A stretch of 64,000 nt of DNA from Caulobacterales bacterium (lineage in GTDB: Bacteria > Pseudomonadota > Alphaproteobacteria > Caulobacterales > Caulobacteraceae), in assembly GCA_019510435.1 (NCBI GenBank), contig JAEKKJ010000006.1, forward strand, positions 248,001-312,000, given 5' to 3'. The notes under the pieces were generated by a model, which saw nothing but the letters and a program-made list of their open reading frames with translations, did no database searches and was not told the DNA's origin. Position numbers and translations under genes: made by a program. This document shows, in pieces, positions 37,105-44,890 of this stretch (its first letter is position 1; each line of letters starts with the position of its first letter).

Positions 37105-37462
37105 GACCGGAGGGCCAAGCGCCTCAGCGCGCCCGACGCCTCAGCGAGGCCAGCGCCCCCTCCACCCCTTCGGGGTCCCCCTCCCCCGTTTGCACGGGGG
37201 AGGAACTAGCCGCGCTGACCTCTCCAGTTCCTCCCCCGCTTGCGGGGGAGGGGGACCCCGAAGGGGTGGAGGGGGCGCTGGTTTCCTCGGAAGTGGTGGA
37301 GGGGGCGCTGGTTTCCCCAGCAGCGGTGGTGGGGGCGTCGCTGCCGCACACACGGTCAATCCACCGCTCCCACACCCTGGGCCATGCGGAACATTGCGCC
37401 CGATCCTTGCGGCGTCGCTATAGTCCCCGGAGAGCGTCGCGGACGGGTCGGGGGACACCACC
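37105..37462. other. 358-base gap filled by repeats
   Basis: No gene is supported. The gap contains a palindrome (37150-37281) and a direct duplication of GTGGAGGGGGCGCTGGTTTC near 37266 and 37295. The last 80 bases before 37463 probably contain the promoter of the next gene. Confidence 0.6.
37150..37281. repeat. Palindrome of terminal-hairpin family in inside-out order
   Basis: CCAGCGCCCCCTCCACCCCT on the left matches its complement ending GGGGGCGCTGG at 37281 over about 38 bp. Here the GGGGGAGGAAC ends point inwards and the GTGGAGGGGGC arms are outermost, the reverse of the arrangement at 29081 and 48962. So the two half units are joined the other way round. Confidence 0.82.
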
Positions 37463-38596
37463 ATGAGTACGGCCAGCCAGTCCGCCGATCCCAGGGCGGA
37501 GCAGGCTCACGGGCTGTTCCACGACGCGCTGGCCGACTGGACCAACGACGACGTGCTGCAGACCAAGGAGGCGCGCGCGGCGCTGCGGGCGCGGCACCCG
37601 GCCAGCCTGCGCGTGCTGGACTGGCCGGAGCTGCGGGCCCTGTTCGCCAAGTACGATCCGCCGGCCACCCGGCACAGCCAGCGCGACCGCCGGCTGGGGC
37701 TGCTGTCCGTGGCGGTGGCGGCGCTGGGCCTGGGGCTGGCGGCGCTGTCGCCGCTGGCGGTCCGAGTGGGGCCAGTGATCGAGGTGGTGGCGGCCGCCCT
37801 GGTGCTTGCGGGCCTGGCCATCATGGCCGTGCACCGGTTCGGCGCCGCGTCGAAGGCCCGCGCCCTGGCCCACCGGTTCGCCGCCGAGCGGGCCCGGGCC
37901 CTCTATTTCCAGGCCGTGGTCAACAACCTGGACCTGGCCTCGCGCGCCATCGCCGACGACGAGGCGCTGGGCCAGTGGAAGGCGGCGCGGGCGCGACTGC
38001 TGGCCGACCTGCCCCAGCCGGACGACCTGGCGGCGCTGATCCCCCAGCTGGCCGGCCCGGTGGGGGACGACGCCGAGGCCTGGGTGTCGCCGGCCTGGTC
38101 CGCCGCGCCCGAGCCGCCCCAGCCATCGGCGGAGCTGGACCTGCTGCTCTCGCTGCTGCGCGGGCAGCGGCTGAACACCCAGATCGACTATGTGGAGCGC
38201 AAGCTCAGCGCCTCGCTGGGCGCGCCGGGCCAGCGGGCGGCGGTGGTCCGGTGGCTGCGCCGGCTGCTGCGGGGCGCGGCGGTGGCCGCCGCCGTGGTCG
38301 CCGTGGCCCTGGTGGCGGCGATGGGCCGCGCGCCGCGGGACCCCGACGTGAAGCTCGCCCTGGAGGTGGCGGTGGGCGCCATCGTCGCCGCGGCGGCCCT
38401 CAGCGTGGTCAACGACGACCGCCTGCTGGGCCGCGACGCCGCCCGCTACGCCGCCTACCTCGCCGCCCTCTCCAACGCCCGCGCCCGGTTCGACACCGGC
38501 GGCCCGGCCGAGAAACTGGCCGCCCTGCGCGAGGTGGAGACCATCTGCTACCGCGACCTGCGGGCGTTCGTCGGGGGCCACTGGCGGTCGGGGTAG
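37463..38596 (+). CDS. Four-TM membrane protein, tandem SLATT-like
   Basis: 377 residues with two similar 2-TM modules: TM at about 79-99 and 104-123, followed by RFGAASKARALAHRFAAERA, and a second pair at about 271-288 and 297-315, followed by LLGRDAARYAAYLAALSNAR and REVETICYRDLRAFV. Each is a 2TM unit with a helical Arg/Ala tail. This resembles the SLATT 2TM effector domains found near SMODS and SLOG nucleotide-signal proteins. No CD-NTase or SLOG gene is next to it, so if the fold is right it is a stand-alone member. Function is unproved. Confidence 0.5.
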   Translation: MSTASQSADPRAEQAHGLFHDALADWTNDDVLQTKEARAALRARHPASLRVLDWPELRALFAKYDPPATRHSQRDRRLGLLSVAVAALGLGLAALSPLAVRVGPVIEVVAAALVLAGLAIMAVHRFGAASKARALAHRFAAERARALYFQAVVNNLDLASRAIADDEALGQWKAARARLLADLPQPDDLAALIPQLAGPVGDDAEAWVSPAWSAAPEPPQPSAELDLLLSLLRGQRLNTQIDYVERKLSASLGAPGQRAAVVRWLRRLLRGAAVAAAVVAVALVAAMGRAPRDPDVKLALEVAVGAIVAAAALSVVNDDRLLGRDAARYAAYLAALSNARARFDTGGPAEKLAALREVETICYRDLRAFVGGHWRSG

Positions 38597-38617
38597 CCGG
38601 GCCGCGGGGGGCTTCCG

Positions 38618-39988
38618 CTAGGCCTTGGCCCGCACCGCCCGCCGGACCTCCGCCAGGATCAGGGCGAACAGGACCACGATCAGGCCGGCATAGGCGTACT
38701 GGGTGCGGGAGACCCCGACGCCCCAGGGGAACCAGATGCCCTTGAGATGCAGGTTGCTGAGCTCCTCGGCGAAGAAGCCGACCCCGGCCAGGACGGCGGC
38801 GAGAACCGCGAGACCCCCCGCCAGGCTGCGCATCCGCGCGAACCCGGGGGCCACCGCCCAGACGTAGGCGACCAGCAGGGCAAGCCGAATCCAGGTCGCC
38901 GCGGCGTGGGCGGGGGCGACGGATCCCAGAGCCTGGGCCGGCGGCCACCAGGACCGCCCAAGCAGCTGCACGACGCCATAGAAGCCGGTGAGCGCGGCGA
39001 CGATGGCTATGAACACCCGCGACCGACCCTGGGCGAACCAGCTGCGCCAGGCCAGGATCCAGGCCCCGAGGGTGAGCGGCGCCAGGATGACGTTGCGGAT
39101 CACGTCGTAGGCGCGCTGGCTCTCCCACTGCGTCCAGAACAGCAGGACCTGCTGCAGGCGCAGCAGGGCGAGGATCACCAGCGCCGCGGCCAATGCGGCG
39201 CGGGCGCGACCGGCCGGGGCGCTCGAGATCAAGGGGACCAGCATCAGCGCCAGCACCAGGAGCAGCGCCGGCTCGACCGCGTCGACCACATAGCCCTCGA
39301 AGGTCTGCAGCCACTGGCCCTGGACGATGGCGTCGACGCCCGCGCGGTCGCCCAGGACCGGCGCCACGTGGAGGCCGCCGACACCGGGGCTCTTGGATCC
39401 CGGCGCCCCCAGCCAGACCCGCAGGGCGACCGTCAGGGTGCGTGTCCCGCTGGCGGGAAGGGCGCCGAGCGCGAAGGCCCGCGGCTGGACGCTGTAGGCA
39501 GTTGGCCGGGCGCCGCGGACGTCGGCCGATCCGCCCAGCAAGCAGCCGTCGACGTAGAGCAGGTAGGCGCTGTCGACGGCGGTGGGCCCGGCCAGGGCCA
39601 GAGGCGCGCCCGGCGCGCCCGCGACGGTGGCCGTCAGGCGATACCAGGCATAGCCGAAGTATCCGCGATGGCCGCGATCGTTCCAGCCGGGAACGTAGCG
39701 GGTGATGCCGACGTCGCCGTCGTGGGCGCCGGGGGCCGGGGTCAGGTCGACCCGCTCCCAGGCCCGGTCATCGAAGGTGGGGCTGGCCCACCGCGGATCG
39801 TCGCCCAGGGCGAATCGCCAGGGGCCGTTCAAGGGGATGGCGGCCTGACCCAGGCGGATCGCCGGTCCGTCCGCAGCCGTGGCGGCCAAGACGGACCCGA
39901 GCCAGAGCACGAGGCCGACCAGCAGCGCGCGCCAGGAGATGCCCAGCTGCACAACCCCTCCCTCCGGACGGCCTGGCGAGCGGCTCAT
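38618..39988 (-). CDS. Membrane protein with GH2-like sugar-binding domain and 7 TM segments
   Basis: 456 residues. Signal or first TM at about 16-38, a periplasmic beta-sandwich (LNGPWRFALGDDPRWASPTF to about residue 230, with YAWYRLTATVAG and AYLLYVDGCLLGG) resembling the galactose-binding start of GH2 enzymes or 7TMR-DISMED2 domains, and then seven TM spans from about 237 to 450. Many 7TMR-DISM proteins end in a GGDEF or kinase domain; this one ends after the last TM (VRRAVRAKA). It is divergent from an alpha-L-rhamnosidase gene, so it may sense a rhamnoside or similar sugar. ATG 39988 or GTG 39955 may be the start. Confidence 0.65.
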   Translation of the reverse strand: MSRSPGRPEGGVVQLGISWRALLVGLVLWLGSVLAATAADGPAIRLGQAAIPLNGPWRFALGDDPRWASPTFDDRAWERVDLTPAPGAHDGDVGITRYVPGWNDRGHRGYFGYAWYRLTATVAGAPGAPLALAGPTAVDSAYLLYVDGCLLGGSADVRGARPTAYSVQPRAFALGALPASGTRTLTVALRVWLGAPGSKSPGVGGLHVAPVLGDRAGVDAIVQGQWLQTFEGYVVDAVEPALLLVLALMLVPLISSAPAGRARAALAAALVILALLRLQQVLLFWTQWESQRAYDVIRNVILAPLTLGAWILAWRSWFAQGRSRVFIAIVAALTGFYGVVQLLGRSWWPPAQALGSVAPAHAAATWIRLALLVAYVWAVAPGFARMRSLAGGLAVLAAVLAGVGFFAEELSNLHLKGIWFPWGVGVSRTQYAYAGLIVVLFALILAEVRRAVRAKA

Positions 39989-40217
39989 GCCGTCGCGTGG
40001 CCCCGCTGGCGTGCAGCGTGGTCGGGCGGGTCTGCCGGGTCAACGGATCGGCGTCCTGCGGTCATGGAAATGCGGCCAACCGCCGGTTCCAGATGGCGGG
40101 TGGAGGCTGGCGGAGCGGGGCGCCTATCCGAACCGTTGAATTTATGATTATGAATTCCGGGACGCGATGTGGAACGGCTGCCGCCAGAGGAGCCAGCACC
40201 GTCCCCAGGAGAGGGAA

Positions 40218-42764
40218 ATGCCTGATAGCCACGCCCCGCAGCCGGGCGCACGGGCGCCCTTCGTGTGGACGCCAGCCCAGCCGATCGATCCATCCGGTTT
40301 CCTGGCGCTGATCGACGGCCGACCCGGGCGCGACGACGGGCAGAACCGCTGGTTCCTGTTCCGCACGACGCTCACGCTGGAAGCGGTCCCCGAGACGGCG
40401 CCGCTGCATGTGACCGTGGACGGCCGCTACATCCTCCATGTCAACGGAACACAGGTCGGGCGCGGCCCGGTGCGGTGCAGTCCGTTGTTCCAGCGCTACG
40501 ACAGCTACGACATCGCCGGTCAGTTGCGGGTCGGCCGGAACGCGGTCGCCGTGCTGGTGCACACCTATGGCGTCGATACCGCCTTCCACGAGGCCGTCCG
40601 GGGCATGTGGGCGCCCACCTTCGGCGAGGGCGGCCTCTGGGTGGATGGCCCGGTGGTGAGCACGGCCGGCGAATGGCGTTGTCGCCAGTCCGACGCCTGG
40701 CGGCGTGAGACGCCGCGCACGAACCACAGCCTTGGGTTCGTGGAGGCGCACGACGCAAATCTGCTTCCCGAAGACTGGACGAGGCCCGAGTTCGACGACT
40801 CCGCCTGGGACCAGGCCAGGCCGCTCGTCGCCGGCGGCGGCGGTCCCGAGGCGCCGATCGGCGGCATGACGGTGCGGCCGTTCCCGATCCTGGAGCCGCG
40901 CGGCATTCCCCACCTCACGGAGGCCGACGTCACGCCGGCGCGCGTCCTGTGGGTCAAGGGCCAGGAACCCCGGCCCGAGATCGGGATCAGCCGCCGGCTC
41001 TACCAAGAGCCGCTGCACCCGCCGCCGCTGGGCGCGGTCGTCGATCCCGAGCACCTGCTGCGCGGCGACGACGCGCCCACGGTGGTCCGCACGGGCGAGG
41101 GTCTCGACACGGCGATCACCGTCGACTTTGGCCGCATCTTCAGCGGCTATCCCTTCATCGAGATCGAGGCCGCGGGCGGCGAGGTGGTGGAAATCGCCTG
41201 TGCGGAGCGCCTTCCGGGCGAATGGGAGGCGGGCGGCGCGGCCCCCGACGCGCGGATAACGCCGATGAAGCTGCTGGGCGCCGACGCCCACCTGTGCAGC
41301 TACGCCGCAAGGCCCGGCCGGCAGCGCTTCCAGCGGTTCGAGTGGTGCGCGGTGCGCTACATGCACGTCGTCGTGCGCGGTGCGCCCAGCGGCCTCACCA
41401 TCCGCCGCCTCGGCGCGGTCGAGACCCACTACCCGGTCGCGGACCGCGGCCGGTTCAGCTGTTCGGATCCGCTGCTGACGCGCCTCTGGTCGCTGGGCGC
41501 CTACACGCTGAAGCAGTGCATGCACGACGCCTGGGAGGACTGTCCCAGCCGCGAACAGCGCCAGTGGCTGGGCGACGTCACCGTCGAGAACCTTGCGGCC
41601 TGGGCCGCCTTCGGGGATTCCGCGGCGCCGCTGACGGCGAAGTTCCTGATCCAGGCCGCCCAGAGCCAGCGCCCGGACGGGCTGACGCAGATGTTCGCGC
41701 CGGGCGACCACAAGCACGACGCCGTGCTGATCCCCGATTGGACCCTGCAGTGGATCCTGTGCGCGCACGACCACTGGATGCTGACCGGCGACCTGGCGAC
41801 GATCGAGGCGATCTGGCCGTCGATCCAGAAGGCGCTCGCCTGGTTCGACCACCTCTCCGGTCCGCGGGGCCTGGTCGCGGACGTGCCCTACTGGCAGTTC
41901 ATGGACTGGGCCGGCTTCGGCCGCGAGGGCGAGCCGGCGCCGCTCAACGCCCAGCTGGCGGGGGCCCTGCGGGCGGCCGCAGGCCTCGCCGCGGCGCTCG
42001 AGATCCCGCGGGCGGCCGCGCGGTACAGGCAGAGGGCGGAGGCCATCATCGCCGCCCTCGACGCGAGCCACTGGGACGAGGCCCGCGGCGTGTGGGTCGA
42101 CATGGTCTGTCCCCGCACCGGGCGCCAGGACCTGCGAACATCGCAGCATGCGGTGGCGGCCATGGCGCTCTGGGGGGACCCGCCGGCGGGACGCCTCGCC
42201 CGCGCCTTCGACTGGGCGACGGACCCCGCGCGCGAGACCCAGACTCCGGCGCCGCCGGTGGTGCCGCACGGCACGCCGCTCGACGAGCAGAACGGCGTGG
42301 TCATGGCCAATACGTTCTACGGCCATTTCGTCGGCGAAGCGCTGGCGCGGCACGGACGCACCCGGACCGCGCTGGCGCACATCCGCCGCCGTTTCGCCCC
42401 GATGGTGGAGGCCGGCGCGACCACGCTCTGGGAGGCCACCACCCCCGACGCCAGCCTCTGCCATGGCTTCTCCGCCTCGCCGACCTACTTCCTCTCGCGC
42501 CATGTGCTGGGCGTCGCGCCGGCCACGCCTGGGTTCGGGCGGGTGCGGATCAGTCCGGATCTTGGCGATCTCGATTTTGCCGAGGGTGTGGCGCCGGCCG
42601 GCGGCCGGGATGTCGCGGTGCGCCTGGAACGCGCCGGCGATGGCTTCACCGCCCACATCGAAGGGGCGGCGGACGCAGAGGTCGTCGCGCCGCCGGGTCT
42701 CCGCCTCATCCAACGAGACGGTGGGGGTGGCGTCCTTCGGGCGAGGTTCGCGCGCGCGACCTGA
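40218..42764 (+). CDS. GH78 alpha-L-rhamnosidase
   Basis: 848 residues from ATG 40218 (AGGAGAGGGA seven bases upstream; an ATG at 40167 has no ribosome binding site). No signal peptide is visible, so it is probably cytoplasmic. N-terminal beta domains (VTVDGRYILHVNGTQVGRGP) precede the (alpha/alpha)6 barrel with the catalytic motif DAWEDCPSREQRQWLGD; Glu446 is the likely general acid. The C-terminal domain has VAPATPGFGRVRISPDLGDL. GH78 enzymes hydrolyse terminal alpha-L-rhamnose from plant glycosides or pectin. It is divergent from the sugar-binding 7TM protein and followed by an SDR gene. Confidence 0.9.
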   Translation: MPDSHAPQPGARAPFVWTPAQPIDPSGFLALIDGRPGRDDGQNRWFLFRTTLTLEAVPETAPLHVTVDGRYILHVNGTQVGRGPVRCSPLFQRYDSYDIAGQLRVGRNAVAVLVHTYGVDTAFHEAVRGMWAPTFGEGGLWVDGPVVSTAGEWRCRQSDAWRRETPRTNHSLGFVEAHDANLLPEDWTRPEFDDSAWDQARPLVAGGGGPEAPIGGMTVRPFPILEPRGIPHLTEADVTPARVLWVKGQEPRPEIGISRRLYQEPLHPPPLGAVVDPEHLLRGDDAPTVVRTGEGLDTAITVDFGRIFSGYPFIEIEAAGGEVVEIACAERLPGEWEAGGAAPDARITPMKLLGADAHLCSYAARPGRQRFQRFEWCAVRYMHVVVRGAPSGLTIRRLGAVETHYPVADRGRFSCSDPLLTRLWSLGAYTLKQCMHDAWEDCPSREQRQWLGDVTVENLAAWAAFGDSAAPLTAKFLIQAAQSQRPDGLTQMFAPGDHKHDAVLIPDWTLQWILCAHDHWMLTGDLATIEAIWPSIQKALAWFDHLSGPRGLVADVPYWQFMDWAGFGREGEPAPLNAQLAGALRAAAGLAAALEIPRAAARYRQRAEAIIAALDASHWDEARGVWVDMVCPRTGRQDLRTSQHAVAAMALWGDPPAGRLARAFDWATDPARETQTPAPPVVPHGTPLDEQNGVVMANTFYGHFVGEALARHGRTRTALAHIRRRFAPMVEAGATTLWEATTPDASLCHGFSASPTYFLSRHVLGVAPATPGFGRVRISPDLGDLDFAEGVAPAGGRDVAVRLERAGDGFTAHIEGAADAEVVAPPGLRLIQRDGGGGVLRARFARAT

Positions 42765-42897
42765 GCGGCGGGGGAGCAGGCCTCCCCGACGCTTGCCTGA
42801 GGCATTAGCGGCCTTGGCGCCGACACGGAGGCCGGGCCCTGGCGGCCTCCCGGCTTGCGGCGCATATGCTCTCTGAACAGTCGGGAAGGGTCGCGGC

Positions 42898-43608
42898 GTG
42901 AGCAGGTCTACGGCGGCGGAGATCGTCCATTCGGCGCTCATCGTGGGGGCGTCACGCGGGTTGGGCCATGCGATGGCGGCGGAGTTCGTCGGGCGCGGCT
43001 GGGGTGTGGTCGGCACGGTTCGGGGCGGCGGGACGCCCCTGCACGATCTGGCGGCGGAACAGCCTGGCCGGGTCGAGATCGCCATGCTCGACATGACCGA
43101 CCAGGGCCAGATCCAGGCCCTGCGCGACCGCCTTGCGGGCCGCGGGTTCGATGTCGTCTTCATCAATGCGGGCGTGGTCAACCGGCGGCCCTCGGACACC
43201 ATGGCCGAGGTGGCGACGGACGAGTTCCTGCACGTCATGGCGACCAACGTCCTGGGCGCCATGCGCGCCGTCGAGGCCTTCGGCGCCCTCGTCCGGCCTG
43301 ACGGCGTGATCGGCGTCATGTCGTCCGGGCAGGGCAGCATCGCCAACAACGCCAACGGGGTGAACGACGTCTATCGGGCCAGCAAGGCGGCCCTGAACCA
43401 GGCCATGGCCAGCTACGCGGGCCGCCACAAGGACGAGCGCGCCATGGTCTTGATGGCGCCCGGCTGGATTCGCACCGAACTCGGCGGTCCCGGCGCGCCG
43501 GTGGGGGTGGAGGAGGCGGTGCCCCAGATCGTCGACGTGCTCCTCGACCAGAGGGGGATCCCCGGCCTGCGGTTCCTCGATCGCCAGGGGCGGACGGCGC
43601 TCTGGTAG
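42898..43608 (+). CDS. Short-chain dehydrogenase/reductase
   Basis: 236 residues. Cofactor loop LIVGASRGLGHAMAAEFVGR, then FINAGVVNRRPSDT (NAG motif), and the catalytic VYRASKAALNQAM (Tyr-x-x-x-Lys). GTG 42898 is used, with GGGAAGGG before it. Substrate unknown. It lies 133 bases after the rhamnosidase gene and may be co-transcribed or independent; no other dehydrogenase of that set is close. Convergent with the outer-membrane protein gene. Confidence 0.9.
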   Translation: MSRSTAAEIVHSALIVGASRGLGHAMAAEFVGRGWGVVGTVRGGGTPLHDLAAEQPGRVEIAMLDMTDQGQIQALRDRLAGRGFDVVFINAGVVNRRPSDTMAEVATDEFLHVMATNVLGAMRAVEAFGALVRPDGVIGVMSSGQGSIANNANGVNDVYRASKAALNQAMASYAGRHKDERAMVLMAPGWIRTELGGPGAPVGVEEAVPQIVDVLLDQRGIPGLRFLDRQGRTALW

Positions 43609-43636
43609 GGCGAGGGCTCAGCCCCGCCCCTGTCGC

Positions 43637-44875
43637 CTAGAACGACACCCGCACCGCCGACTGCAGCAGCGTCTCGGACCGATGCGGGGCTGTGCTCTCG
43701 TAGCGGCGGTAGGCGCGGGTGCTGGCGATGTGCTGGGCCTCGGTGACGAGGTCGAGGTGGTCGGCCAGGCGATGGCGCCAGGCGGCGGTGGCGGCCCAGC
43801 CGTGCTCGGTGTTGTCGTCCAGGGCCTGCAGTGTGCGGTCGGTGGTGGCAAAGCCGTCGAGGCGGCCGGTGAGCACGTCCTCGCCCAGGCTGTGACGGAC
43901 CAGTACGTAGGCGGCGCGGTAGCCGACGTCGATCCAGATCGGGCCACGGCCCTGGAACGGAAAGCCCATCTGGGTCTCCCCGGTGAGGGCCTGGACGAGG
44001 ACGGTGGTCTTGGGGTCGGGCGCCCATTGCAGGCCGAGGCTGGCGAAGCGCGTCGCCCACGCCCACTGCAGGTCGCGGTCGACGCCCACGCGGTTGCCGC
44101 CGTTGTCGTAATAGAAGGCCGAGAGGCTGACCGGCGCGGGCGGGCGCCATTCCAGCCGGCCGTAGTAGCCGGGGCGATGGTCGATCTCGAGCACCGGGGT
44201 CGTGGCGTCGTACTGTTTGGTGGCCATGAAGGGCGACAGCGTCGGCAGCTTCCACTCGGTGTCGAGCCCGGTGGTGAGGCCGTGCAGCGCCCAGCCGCGG
44301 AAGGTGAGCAAGGTGCCGGCGGTGTCGTTCCAGCCGAAGACGCCCGCGGTGGCGGAGACCTCGTGGTCGCCGAAGTCGTAGCGGACCGTGCCCTCCAGCC
44401 CACGCACCAGCACCTCCTCGCCGATCCAGCTGTCGATCGCCGAGGCGGACAGCATGTCGGGCGTGGACCAGGCCACGCCGGTGTTCTCCAGCGACACCGG
44501 CGGGTAGAAGACGCCCGCCTTGAGCCGCGCCTGGCCGAGGGCCATGGGCGGGCTGCGCACCTCCAGATAGGCCTCGTTGATGTCGAGCTTGCGCGAGGCC
44601 TTAGCCTCGTACTGGACGGTCACATGGCCGCGGATGGAGAAGCCCAGGCTGGGCGACCAGACGACGGCGGCGCGCGGGACCTGGATGTGGGCGCCGTCGG
44701 CGAGCCCGCTCTTGCCCTGGCCGCCGTCCAGCCAGCTGCGGCCCGCGTCGGCGGCGCCTAGCCGCAGGTCGGCGACGCCGTGGAAGGCGTCCCTCGAGAA
44801 CAGGTCCGCCTGCGCCCGGGCGGTGGCCGGGGCGAGGAGCAGGGCGGCGATGAAGGCGATCGGGGCGCGAACCAA
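43637..44875 (-). CDS. Outer-membrane beta-barrel protein
   Basis: 412 residues. Signal peptide (about 1-21, LLLAPATARAQA), then a barrel of alternating strands such as AVVWSPSLGFSIRGHVTVQY and SLSAFYYDNGGN and a C-terminal ending in Phe (LLQSAVRVSF), as outer-membrane proteins have. No plug domain. It may be a porin-like protein. It is the last gene of a three-gene unit after a cupredoxin-like protein (47208) and an EAL phosphodiesterase (44891). Gap to the EAL gene is 15 bases. Function in the unit is unknown. Confidence 0.78.
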   Translation of the reverse strand: MVRAPIAFIAALLLAPATARAQADLFSRDAFHGVADLRLGAADAGRSWLDGGQGKSGLADGAHIQVPRAAVVWSPSLGFSIRGHVTVQYEAKASRKLDINEAYLEVRSPPMALGQARLKAGVFYPPVSLENTGVAWSTPDMLSASAIDSWIGEEVLVRGLEGTVRYDFGDHEVSATAGVFGWNDTAGTLLTFRGWALHGLTTGLDTEWKLPTLSPFMATKQYDATTPVLEIDHRPGYYGRLEWRPPAPVSLSAFYYDNGGNRVGVDRDLQWAWATRFASLGLQWAPDPKTTVLVQALTGETQMGFPFQGRGPIWIDVGYRAAYVLVRHSLGEDVLTGRLDGFATTDRTLQALDDNTEHGWAATAAWRHRLADHLDLVTEAQHIASTRAYRRYESTAPHRSETLLQSAVRVSF

Positions 44876-44890
44876 GCCGGCCCTCCCGTG

